NCBI GenBank assembly: GCA_900548565.1
Contig: URKV01000118.1
Location: 1-5,411 of the forward strand
Source: an uncultured Collinsella sp.
GTDB lineage: Bacteria; Actinomycetota; Coriobacteriia; Coriobacteriales; Coriobacteriaceae
Length of the DNA: 5,411 nt
Reading direction: 5' to 3'
In this document: positions 1 to 5,411 of the stretch, one piece after another
Numbering within the stretch: position 1 is the first letter of the stretch
How the letters are laid out: each line of letters starts with the position of its first letter
Translations under genes and position numbers: made by a program
The notes under the pieces: generated by a model
Database searches by the model: none
What the model saw: the letters and a program-made list of their open reading frames with translations, nothing else
What the model was told of the DNA's origin: nothing

Positions 1-37
1 AAGATCGTCGGCAGCGTCAGATGTGTATAAGAGACAG
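1..37 (+). other. Nextera Read 1 adapter remnant (artefact)
   Basis: This is not genomic DNA. Positions 5-18 are the Nextera i5-side adapter core (TCGTCGGCAGCGTC) and 19-37 are the 19-bp Tn5 mosaic end (AGATGTGTATAAGAGACAG). Positions 1-4 (AAGA) equal the last four bases of the i5 index readable at the other end of the window. The 37 bases are the exact reverse complement of 5364-5400. Any reading frame running through here carries meaningless adapter peptides such as MCIRDR or MYKRQ on the plus strand and LSLIHI on the minus strand. Genomic sequence starts at 38. Confidence 0.98.
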
Positions 38-237
38 GAGTTGGCAGCGCATGTGTCCTCGTCCTCGCCAAAGGCAGCGGACAGGTCGACGACGTGCACC
101 CAGCTTGCGCCCTGCTCGGCAAACGAGCGAGCAACGGCCACGGGGTCGTCGGAATATACCTTGCAGCGACTCCGGTCGCCGCGCTCCAGGCGCACGACCT
201 TGCCGCCGATCAGATCGATTGCGGGAAACAGGATCAT
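38..237 (-). CDS. hisA: HisA, ProFAR isomerase (3' part missing, N-terminal 66 residues)
   Basis: HisA is the cytoplasmic 1-(5-phosphoribosyl)-5-[(5-phosphoribosylamino)methylideneamino]imidazole-4-carboxamide isomerase. It is a (beta/alpha)8 barrel performing the Amadori rearrangement of ProFAR to PRFAR, the substrate of HisH-HisF. Only about the first quarter of a family of roughly 240 residues is present. The visible sequence starts MILFPAIDLIGGKVVRLERG, the typical first strand with the catalytic-base Asp (D8) in PAIDL. The WVHVVDLSAAFGED stretch (about residues 46-59) matches the second-strand region with the conserved VDL. The ATG at 235-237 overlaps the hisH TGA by four bases (ATGA). 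A GAGGAGG site (245-251) lies inside the hisH end, 7 nt upstream of the start, so translation is probably coupled to hisH. The frame is cut by the adapter junction at 38, an assembly or library edge rather than a real truncation. Confidence 0.93.
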
Positions 238-935
238 CGGCCGGCCTCCTCGACGATGTTGACGAAGTTCTTAAGGATGCGCTGACCCAGCGCGGAGGAT
301 TTCTCGGGATGGAACTGGCAACCCCACACGTTGCCATGGCGCACGATGCACGGGAAGCTCCGCGTATAGTGCGTGCGCGCCAGCACATCGGCGGCATCGG
401 AATCGTCGGCCACCGCGTAGCTGTGGGTGAAGTACATGTTGGCACCCTCGGCAAAACCAGTAAGCAGCGGATCGGCCGCACCGGCGGGCGTCATGTGCAC
501 CTGGTCCCAGCCCACGTGCGGCACCTTCAGGCGGCTCGACTCCAGGCGCGTGCACGAACCGCGCATAATACCCAGGCCATCGACCCAGAGGGCACCGGCC
601 CGCTCGGAGGCGTTGCCGTCGGCGACCGCGCTCTCGCTCGCAGGAACGCCCTCGTTGCCGCGCTCAAAAAACAACTGAAGGCCCAGGCAGATGCCGAGCA
701 ACGGAGTTCCGGCGGCAACGGCGTCGAGCACCGCGTCCGCCTCGCCGCCCTCGCGCATAAAGGCGACCGCGTCGTAAAACGCGCCCACGCCCGGGATGAC
801 CAGGCCGTCGGCGTTGCGGATCTGCTCCGGATCGTCCGACGTGCAGGCGGCGGCACCGGCGCGCGCAAGCCCGCGCGCAACGCTCGACAAGTTGCCCTTG
901 TGGTAGTCGACCACCACGATCTTCGGTTCGCCCAC
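234..935 (-). CDS. hisH: HisH, glutamine amidotransferase subunit of IGP synthase
   Basis: This 233-residue class I glutaminase releases ammonia from glutamine and passes it to HisF, which uses it with PRFAR to make imidazole glycerol phosphate and AICAR. The N-terminus VVVDYHKGNLSSV (8-19) is typical of HisH. PGVGAF (48-53) is the oxyanion-strand motif. The nucleophile is Cys83 in GICLGLQ, and the rest of the triad is His209 and Glu211 in FHPEKS. KVPHVGWD (137-144) is the usual interface segment near the HisF side. The start is a GTG at 933-935: an in-frame TAA lies at 948-950 and a GGGAGGGG site at 940-947, leaving no upstream option. The protein is longer than the usual 195-210 residues, mostly because of a polar and small-residue insert around 93-117. 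It follows an 81-bp spacer after hisB and overlaps hisA by 4 bp. Its partner hisF is not in the window. Confidence 0.96.
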   Translation of the reverse strand: MGEPKIVVVDYHKGNLSSVARGLARAGAAACTSDDPEQIRNADGLVIPGVGAFYDAVAFMREGGEADAVLDAVAAGTPLLGICLGLQLFFERGNEGVPASESAVADGNASERAGALWVDGLGIMRGSCTRLESSRLKVPHVGWDQVHMTPAGAADPLLTGFAEGANMYFTHSYAVADDSDAADVLARTHYTRSFPCIVRHGNVWGCQFHPEKSSALGQRILKNFVNIVEEAGR

Positions 936-939
936 GCGA

Positions 940-947
940 CCCCTCCC
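940..947 (-). promoter_or_regulatory. Ribosome binding site of hisH (GTG start)
   Basis: GGGAGGGG on the minus strand, with its GGAGG core at 942-946, lies 6 nt before the GTG at 933-935. The TAA just upstream at 948-950 is in frame with hisH, so this site and the GTG define the start. hisH is the only gene here with a clear non-ATG start. Confidence 0.8.
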
Positions 948-961
948 TTATCTCATCGTCC

Positions 962-1002
962 AAAACCACCACAAAGGGGACAGGCACCTTCGTAGTGGTT
1001 TT
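962..1002 (-). repeat. Inverted repeat / RNA stem-loop in the hisB-hisH spacer
   Basis: Two 16-nt arms, 962-977 and 987-1002, flank a 9-nt loop (978-986). Fourteen of 16 positions are Watson-Crick pairs. The other two (970/994 and 973/991) become G-U wobbles in minus-strand RNA but C-A mismatches in plus-strand RNA, so the helix suits the his-operon transcript. The apex carries GGGGACAGGCACC (976-988). I recall this word as recurrent in intergenic, REP-like repeats of many bacteria, but cannot verify it here. The outer arms are A4/U4, so the structure also resembles a weak intrinsic terminator on either strand. The U run on the minus strand is only four long and paired. Its role could be partial termination, mRNA stabilisation of the hisB 3' end, or a dispersed repeat. 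Confidence 0.72.
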
Positions 1003-1016
1003 TGCCTTTGTTGCGG

Positions 1017-1604
1017 TTACAGCGAGCCCTTGGTGCTGGGGATGCCCTGCACGCGGGGATCGAGCTCGCAGGCGTGGCGCATCGTGCGGCCCACGGCCTT
1101 AAAGGCGGCCTCGATAATGTGATGCGAGTTGCCGCCCGCCAGCTCGCGCACGTGCAGCGTGAGCTTGGCATCGCGCGCAAAGGCGTAGAAGAACTCGACG
1201 GCCAGCTCGGTATCGAAGCTGCCCACGCGCTCGGTCGGCACGGGCAGCTCGCAGTAGGCCTGCCCGCGGCCCGAAATATCAACAGCAGCCATCACAAGCG
1301 TCTCGTCCATGGCGATCGCCGCGTCGGCAAAGCGCGTAATGCCCGCCTTGTCGCCCAGCGCCTGGCAGAACGCCTCGCCCAGCACAATGCCCGTATCCTC
1401 GACGGTGTGGTGTGCGTCGACTTCCACGTCGCCCACCGCGTGCACCGTCAGATCGAACAGGCCATGGCGGCCAAAGGCGTTGAGCATGTGGTCGAAAAAC
1501 GGCACGCCGGTCGAGATATCGCACACGCCGCATCCGTCCAGGTCGAGCTTGACGACAATATCGGTCTCCCCCGTCTTACGGGTTACCTCGGCATGGCGGC
1601 CCAT
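1017..1604 (-). CDS. hisB: HisB, imidazoleglycerol-phosphate dehydratase (monofunctional)
   Basis: This 195-residue, Mn-dependent cytoplasmic dehydratase converts imidazole glycerol phosphate to imidazole acetol phosphate, the HisC substrate. The family's metal-binding motifs are present: FFDHML (36-41), DAHHTVED (63-70), the mirrored NSHHIIEAAFKA (159-170) from the duplicated half, plus DPR (182-184) and the C-terminal IPSTKG (188-193). The length matches the single-domain enzyme. There is no N-terminal HAD phosphatase as in enterobacterial HisB, so histidinol-phosphatase must be encoded elsewhere. The ATG at 1602-1604 directly abuts the hisC TAG with no gap. A strong AAGGAGGAG site (1611-1619) lies inside the hisC end, with its GGAGG core 8 nt from the start. 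The stop is TAA at 1017-1019. An 81-bp spacer with a hairpin follows before hisH. Confidence 0.97.
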   Translation of the reverse strand: MGRHAEVTRKTGETDIVVKLDLDGCGVCDISTGVPFFDHMLNAFGRHGLFDLTVHAVGDVEVDAHHTVEDTGIVLGEAFCQALGDKAGITRFADAAIAMDETLVMAAVDISGRGQAYCELPVPTERVGSFDTELAVEFFYAFARDAKLTLHVRELAGGNSHHIIEAAFKAVGRTMRHACELDPRVQGIPSTKGSL

Positions 1605-2720
1605 CTACATCTCCTCCTTCACCAGCGCGACAAACGCAGCCAGCACCTCATCGTTTTCCTGCGGGGTGCCCACGGTAACGCGCAGACAGTCCGCGAGCCC
1701 CGGCGCGTAGCTAAAGTCGCGCACCAAAATCGAATACTCGTCGCGCAGGCGCTCGCGCACGCGCGTGGCATGCGGCGTACGCACGAGCACAAAGTTCGCC
1801 GCGCTCGGCCACGCCTCCACGGGCAAGCCCTCGGCAGCCATCGCGCGCAGAGCAGCCAGCTCGCGCTCGCGCTCGGATGCAACCTGCGCCACCACGGGCG
1901 CGTACGCATCGCGGGCACGCACGCAGGCAAGCGCGGCGGCCTGGCTCAGCACATTGACCGAGTAGATCTGGCGAATCGCCGCGAACACGTCGATGACCTC
2001 GGGCGCCGCGATCACGTAGCCCAGGCGCGTGCCGGCGGCGCCAAACGCCTTGGACAGCGTATGCAGAATCACCAGGTTGGGATGCTCGGCAATAAGCCCC
2101 TGCGCCGTGGTGGCCGCGCCAAACGAATCGTCGGCAAACTCAACGTAGGCCTCGTCGACCATGACCATGCCGGGGCACGCATCGCACAGGGCCGCGACAA
2201 AGTCGAGCGGAGCCACATCACCCGTGGGATTGTTGGGCGAGGTCACGATGGCGAGGTTGCACTCGGGCGCGGCCGCGAGCACAGCAGCTTGGCCGAGCTC
2301 AAAGGTCGCCGGATCGCGCCACACGTCGCGCACCTCGGTCTGACAGAGCGACGCAAAGAACGCATACTCGCTAAAGCACGGCGGGCAGTTGAGCAGGGTC
2401 CTCCCCGCGCCGCCAAACGCCAGCAGGTAGTTATAGAGCAGCTCGTCGCCGCCGTTGCCCACGCAGATGTTCTCGCGCGTCACGCCATGCCAAGCGGCCA
2501 GCTCGTCGCGCAGGTCGTTAGACATGGGATCGGGATAGCGGTTGAGCGGCGTAGCGGCGAGCGCCGCATCGATCGCCTCGCGCACACCGGCCGGCACGGG
2601 ATAGGTGTTCTCGTTGGCCGAAAGGTTGATGCGCGTGGGCGTAAAGTTGGGATCATAGGGCTCGATGCCGGCCAGGTAGGGCTGGACGAGTTCCTTCATG
2701 CGCGGCGTGAGTTCGGCCAT
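1605..2720 (-). CDS. hisC: HisC, histidinol-phosphate aminotransferase
   Basis: This 371-residue PLP-dependent fold-type I aminotransferase moves the amino group from glutamate to imidazole acetol phosphate, giving histidinol phosphate. Visible landmarks in order: INLSANEN (31-38), PLNRYPDP (58-65, substrate and cofactor region), GNGGDELL (88-95, phosphate-binding turn), SPNNPTG (161-167, with the PLP-contacting Asn), VDEAY (188-192, Asp pairing with the pyridine N), HTLSKAFG (220-227) with Schiff-base Lys224, TRLGY (231-235) with the phosphate-binding Arg, and CLRVTVG (345-351) with the carboxylate-binding Arg347. The frame stays open upstream to 2807, but those 29 codons overlap the hisD tail and look unlike HisC. 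The ATG at 2718-2720 has a GAGGAGG site 6 nt upstream and gives the usual length. The start lies 1 bp after the hisD stop, and the TAG stop abuts hisB. Confidence 0.96.
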   Translation of the reverse strand: MAELTPRMKELVQPYLAGIEPYDPNFTPTRINLSANENTYPVPAGVREAIDAALAATPLNRYPDPMSNDLRDELAAWHGVTRENICVGNGGDELLYNYLLAFGGAGRTLLNCPPCFSEYAFFASLCQTEVRDVWRDPATFELGQAAVLAAAPECNLAIVTSPNNPTGDVAPLDFVAALCDACPGMVMVDEAYVEFADDSFGAATTAQGLIAEHPNLVILHTLSKAFGAAGTRLGYVIAAPEVIDVFAAIRQIYSVNVLSQAAALACVRARDAYAPVVAQVASERERELAALRAMAAEGLPVEAWPSAANFVLVRTPHATRVRERLRDEYSILVRDFSYAPGLADCLRVTVGTPQENDEVLAAFVALVKEEM

Positions 2721-2721
2721 G

Positions 2722-4158
2722 TTAGGCCTCCTCGCCGGTCGCGCCAGCGCCATCCGAGCCTGCAGCCGCCAGGTCCACGCCCTCGGCGACCGTCGCGGTC
2801 GTATCACCCGGCCAGGCGACCTTGGTCAGGTCGGCCGCGGCCAGCGACGCGGCGCTCACGGCATCCTCGCCCTGCTCCAGCACGCGGCGACGCAGAGCGG
2901 CCGAAAGCGCGTGCGCCCACAGGCCCTCGGCCTCGGCCAGGCGCTGCGTAGCGGGAGCGTCGGAGAGCAGACCTTCGGGCGTATAGCAAATGACGCTCGA
3001 GCGCTTAACGAACTCTTCGACCGAAAGCGGATTGGAGAACATGGCCGTACCGCCGGTCGGCAGCGTGTGGTTGGGGCCGGCAACGTAATCGCCAAGCGGT
3101 TCGGAGCTCCAAGCGCCCACAAAGATGGCGCCGGCGTTGCGAATGCCGCCGAGCAGGCCCATCGCATCCTTACAGTGCAGCTCAAGGTGCTCGGGCGCCA
3201 CGGTGTTCACCGCCTCGACAGCGGCAGCCATATCGGCGGCCACCACGATGGTGCCCTCGTTATCGAGCGAGGCACGCGTGATCTCGGCACGCGGGGACTG
3301 CGCCACCAGAATATCGATACCCGCCTCGACCTCGCGCGCAAACTGCTCGTCGCAGGTCACCAAATAGCAGGCTGCCAGCGGATCGTGCTCGGCCTGAGCC
3401 ATCAGGTCTGCCGCGACCACCATGGGCTTGGCCGTAGCATCGGCCAGCACGCAGACCTCGGACGGGCCGGCGACCATGTCGATTCCCACATCGCCCGAGA
3501 CAATCTGCTTGGCCGCCGCAACAAAGGCGTTACCCGGGCCGGTGATTTTGTCGACGCGCGGAATGGTCTCGGTACCGTATGCCAGCGCGGCCACGGCCTG
3601 AGCGCCGCCCACCATATAGATCTCGTCCACGCCGCCGAGCTTTGCCGCGGCGAGCGTATAGGGACTGATCAGGCCGTCTTTTTGCGGCGGGGTCACCATA
3701 ACCACGCGCTTGACGCCGGCGACCTTGGCGGGGATGGCGTTCATGAGCACGGTGGAGGGATATTGCGCGCGGCCGCCCGGTACATAGATGCCGGCCGCCG
3801 CGAGCGGGGTCACCTTAACGCCGAGCATCGTGCCGTCCACACGCGTGGTAAACCAGCTCTGCTCGACCTCGCGCTGGTGGAACTCGCGAATCTGGCGCGC
3901 GGCCTTCTCAAGCGCGGCGACAAAGGCCGGGTCGAGGCCTTCGAGCGCGGCATCGATCTGCTCCTGCGGCAAGCGGAAGCTCTGCAGCTCAACACCGTCG
4001 AAACGCCGACAGTAATCGCGCACCGCGGCATCGCCGTTGGCACGCACGTTGGCCACGATATCGCGGGCGGCGTCGGCGATGTTTTGCGGCAGCACGCCCT
4101 TGCGGTTGAGCTGGTTGGTAACGAGGCGCTCACCGGGAGCAAGCTTGATGGTCTTCAT
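2722..4158 (-). CDS. hisD: HisD, histidinol dehydrogenase
   Basis: This 478-residue zinc- and NAD-dependent enzyme oxidises histidinol to histidinal and then to histidine, the last two steps of the pathway. Visible motifs: GIYVPGGRAQYPS (123-135), VGGAQAVAALAYGTE (183-197), the NAD-contacting KITGPGNAFVAAAK (204-217), DMVAGPSE (227-234), Zn ligands Gln255 and His258 in AQAEHDP, the catalytic Glu323-His324 pair in APEHLEL, Zn ligand Asp357 in GDYVAGPNHTLPT (356-368), and a C-terminal His416 in EGLWAHA equivalent to the last Zn ligand. After about residue 430 it carries a 48-residue Ala/Gly/acidic tail (429-478) beyond the usual ~430-residue enzyme. The tail is probably disordered, and its last codons hold the hisC ribosome binding site. 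The ATG at 4156-4158 follows an AGGGG site (4167-4171, 8 nt spacing), which is flanked by a 6-bp direct repeat (ACCGAT on the minus strand). A 105-bp spacer separates it from hisG. Confidence 0.97.
   Translation of the reverse strand: MKTIKLAPGERLVTNQLNRKGVLPQNIADAARDIVANVRANGDAAVRDYCRRFDGVELQSFRLPQEQIDAALEGLDPAFVAALEKAARQIREFHQREVEQSWFTTRVDGTMLGVKVTPLAAAGIYVPGGRAQYPSTVLMNAIPAKVAGVKRVVMVTPPQKDGLISPYTLAAAKLGGVDEIYMVGGAQAVAALAYGTETIPRVDKITGPGNAFVAAAKQIVSGDVGIDMVAGPSEVCVLADATAKPMVVAADLMAQAEHDPLAACYLVTCDEQFAREVEAGIDILVAQSPRAEITRASLDNEGTIVVAADMAAAVEAVNTVAPEHLELHCKDAMGLLGGIRNAGAIFVGAWSSEPLGDYVAGPNHTLPTGGTAMFSNPLSVEEFVKRSSVICYTPEGLLSDAPATQRLAEAEGLWAHALSAALRRRVLEQGEDAVSAASLAAADLTKVAWPGDTTATVAEGVDLAAAGSDGAGATGEEA
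2727..2733 (-). promoter_or_regulatory. Ribosome binding site deciding the hisC start
   Basis: GAGGAGG on the minus strand lies within the last codons of hisD (the GEEA end), with its GGAGG core 6 nt before the ATG at 2718-2720. It supports this ATG over the longer in-frame start at 2807. Being inside hisD, it suggests translational coupling. Confidence 0.8.
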
Positions 4159-4191
4159 ATCGGTATCCCCTATCGGTCGAGGTTGTGTTCG

Positions 4192-4236
4192 AAAAACGAG
4201 CGACTGGGCAGCGGCGCCAGTCGGCCCGCAGCCCAG
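4192..4236 (-). promoter_or_regulatory. Possible attenuator-like alternative hairpins in the hisG-hisD spacer
   Basis: Two mutually exclusive hairpins can form in the minus-strand RNA. The larger spans 4236 to 4204: CTGGGC pairs with GCCCAG, then after a U-U mismatch GCGG pairs with CCGC, then three more pairs close a GACU tetraloop with one bulge (13 pairs in all). The alternative uses CGACTGG (4223-4217) and CCAGTCG (4207-4201), a perfect 7-bp stem with a 9-nt loop. It ends 4 nt before a run of five U (4196-4192), so it looks like a weak terminator. The arrangement fits partial transcription termination between hisG and hisD. However, hairpins are common by chance in GC-rich DNA, and no leader peptide or ligand-binding element is seen. 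Confidence 0.35.
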
Positions 4237-4263
4237 ACATTGGGGCGCCCGTGCGCGCTCGCG

Positions 4264-5363
4264 CTATTGTGCCGAGCCCGCGACGGGCTCAAAATGCTTG
4301 TCCTTAACGGCCGCGGCCAAGCGATCTGCCAGATTGCGTACGCGCGGATCCAGGCGCGCGGCGCCCGGGTTGACAAAGAAGCGGGCCGTGCAGTCCATGA
4401 TGCGACCGGTGATGACCAGGTCGTTGTCGCGCAGCGTGGCACCCGTGGCGGTAATGTCCACGATGCGATCGGTCATGCCGACGATGGGGCCCAACTCGAT
4501 GTTGCCGTGCAGCGAAACTATGTCGGCGTTCACGCCTCGCTCGGCATACCAGGCACTCGCGATGCGCGGATACTTGGTTGCCACGCGAAGCGACCCGCGG
4601 CGAGCATAGTTGCGCTCGGCCTGACCGGCGCGCCATGCGGGCTCCGCCTCGATAAAGGTGCACAGGCCATAGCCCAGGTCGACCAGCTGCAGCAGGTTGA
4701 GGTCTGCCTCGATAAGCGAATCCCAACCGCAGATGCCGCAATCGGCACCGCCACAGCCCACAAAAGCAGGCGCGTCGCTGGGGCGCACGATGACAAACTC
4801 GATATCGCCGACCGCGCCCTCGCCGACACGCGTGTCGCGGCCGCGCACGATCAGGTGACGGCCGGGGTCACGCAGCTCGGAGACGTCCAGGCCCGCGGTC
4901 TCGAGCACGTCGAGCGTGTCGGCCTTAAGCGAGCCCTTGGGCACGGCGATACGCAGCGGCCCCTCGGCGCCACGGCCCACGGCGTGGTCGCCATCGGAAG
5001 CGGCGTCCTCGGCCGAGGTGCGCACGGCCTCCAGACGCTCGAGCGAAAAGGCGAAACCCGCCGCCGGCACCTCGATACCGTCGCCAAACGCACCGGTAAA
5101 GATGGAGTCGTAGCGTCCGCCCGAACCGACCGGATCGGGCAGGCCGCCGGCATAGGCCTTAAAGACCAGACCCGTGTAGTAATCAAAAGAATTCATGATG
5201 GAGAAGTCGAAGGACAGCACCTGGGCGTCCTCGGGAGCCAGGCCCTCGACCAGGGCACGCAGCTCGCGCGTCAGCGGCGCGACGATGCCGGCAGCCTCCA
5301 GCAGCGCATCCACGCGGTCGAGCACCTCGGCACCACCGTGCAGGCGCGGCAGCTCGCTAATGG
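4264..5363 (-). CDS. hisZG: HisZ-HisG fusion, ATP phosphoribosyltransferase (5' part missing)
   Basis: One uninterrupted frame of 365 visible residues contains the C-terminal part of HisZ followed by a complete short-form HisG. ATP phosphoribosyltransferase joins ATP and PRPP to phosphoribosyl-ATP, the first and normally histidine-inhibited step. Residues 1-115 resemble a class II histidyl-tRNA synthetase: ELPRLHGG (3-10), FDYYTG (59-64), GGRYD (81-85) and AGFAFSLERL (101-110). The Arg of the synthetase RGLDYY motif is replaced by Asn57, as expected of a HisZ that does not charge tRNA. A polar linker (about 115-134) leads into HisG: LRIAVPKG (136-143), RVATKYPRIA (259-268), NIELGPIVG (287-295) and the PRPP-binding loop VDITATGATLR (301-311). 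There is no HisG-L regulatory domain, so the HisZ part must serve that role. The frame is open to the adapter junction at 5363. The GTG at 5325 is internal, because the codons upstream of it (ISELPRLHGGAE) are clearly HisZ. The stop is TAG at 4264-4266. Confidence 0.93.
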
Positions 5364-5411
5364 CTGTCTCTTATACACATCTGACGCTGCCGACGATCTT
5401 ACGCGTGTAGA
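5364..5411 (-). other. Nextera Read 1 adapter plus i5 index (artefact)
   Basis: Positions 5364-5382 are the reverse complement of the Tn5 mosaic end, 5383-5396 the reverse complement of the i5-side adapter core, 5397-5404 (TCTTACGC) an 8-base index, and 5405-5411 (GTGTAGA) the start of the P5 flow-cell sequence. The index reads GCGTAAGA in the usual orientation, which I recall as Nextera i5 index S517/N517. Translation of this stretch on the plus strand gives the well-known spurious tail VSYTHLTLPT. Genomic sequence ends at 5363. Confidence 0.98.

Noticed and set aside
21..995. A plus-strand frame of 324 codons opposite hisA and hisH
   Set aside because: Its start lies inside the Nextera adapter (MCIRDR peptide) and the rest is antisense to clear hisA and hisH coding sequence.
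2721..2807. Longer N-terminus for HisC starting at 2807
   Set aside because: The extra 29 residues are Arg-rich, overlap the hisD tail in another frame and do not look like HisC; the ATG at 2720 has an ideal ribosome binding site and gives normal length.
1002..2951. A very long plus-strand open frame (649 codons) antisense to hisB, hisC and the end of hisD
   Set aside because: It is a shadow of GC-rich coding sequence on the other strand: its product is rich in Arg, His and Ala with no recognisable domain, while the minus strand encodes three textbook enzymes over the same bases.
4264..4990. Separate hisG gene with its own internal start
   Set aside because: There is no stop between the HisZ and HisG parts and no well-placed ribosome binding site before the in-frame GTG codons near the linker, so a fusion is the simpler reading.
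5195..5410. Plus-strand small protein at the right end
   Set aside because: It is antisense to HisZ and its C-terminus (VSYTHLTLPT) is translated adapter.
1..5411. Undescribed defence, mobile or biosynthetic system
   Set aside because: Every substantial stretch is accounted for by known histidine-biosynthesis genes on one strand; only two spacers of 81 and 105 bp remain, and they hold hairpins rather than genes.

Overview
This window is a 5.3 kb piece of a histidine biosynthesis operon, read entirely from the minus strand. Both ends are capped by sequencing-library adapter. In transcription order (right to left) the genes are: a fused hisZ-hisG (5' end missing), hisD, hisC, hisB, hisH and the first 66 codons of hisA. 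The only genomic sequence is 38-5363. Positions 1-37 and 5364-5411 match the Illumina Nextera (Tn5) Read 1 adapter with the same i5 index on both sides, so they create an artificial 37-bp terminal inverted repeat that is not a biological element.

The organism looks like a high-GC, anaerobe-type Gram-positive. My best guess is a Coriobacteriia member such as Collinsella. The basis is high GC with strong GC preference at third codon positions, strong AGGAGG-type ribosome binding sites, a compact single-strand his operon, a monofunctional HisB (not the enterobacterial phosphatase-dehydratase fusion) and a short-form HisG that needs HisZ. This is recall and inference, not a database match.

The proteins cover much of the pathway. 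HisZ-HisG joins ATP to PRPP (step 1). HisA isomerises ProFAR to PRFAR. HisH is the glutaminase half of the HisH-HisF imidazole glycerol phosphate synthase. HisB dehydrates IGP. HisC transaminates imidazole acetol phosphate. HisD performs the last two oxidations to histidine. HisF, HisI/HisE and histidinol-phosphatase are not in the window; hisF and hisI(E) would be expected beyond the hisA end.

The layout has two regimes. hisD-hisC (1 bp gap), hisC-hisB (0 bp) and hisH-hisA (4 bp overlap) are tightly packed, each with an AGGAGG-like site inside the end of the preceding gene, which suggests translational coupling. The other two junctions, hisG-hisD (105 bp) and hisB-hisH (81 bp), are real spacers and both contain RNA hairpins. 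No operon promoter is visible because the operon starts beyond the right end. I see no mobile element, CRISPR array, tRNA or rRNA and no undescribed multi-gene system. The most interesting biological points are the HisZ-HisG fusion and the hairpins in the two spacers.
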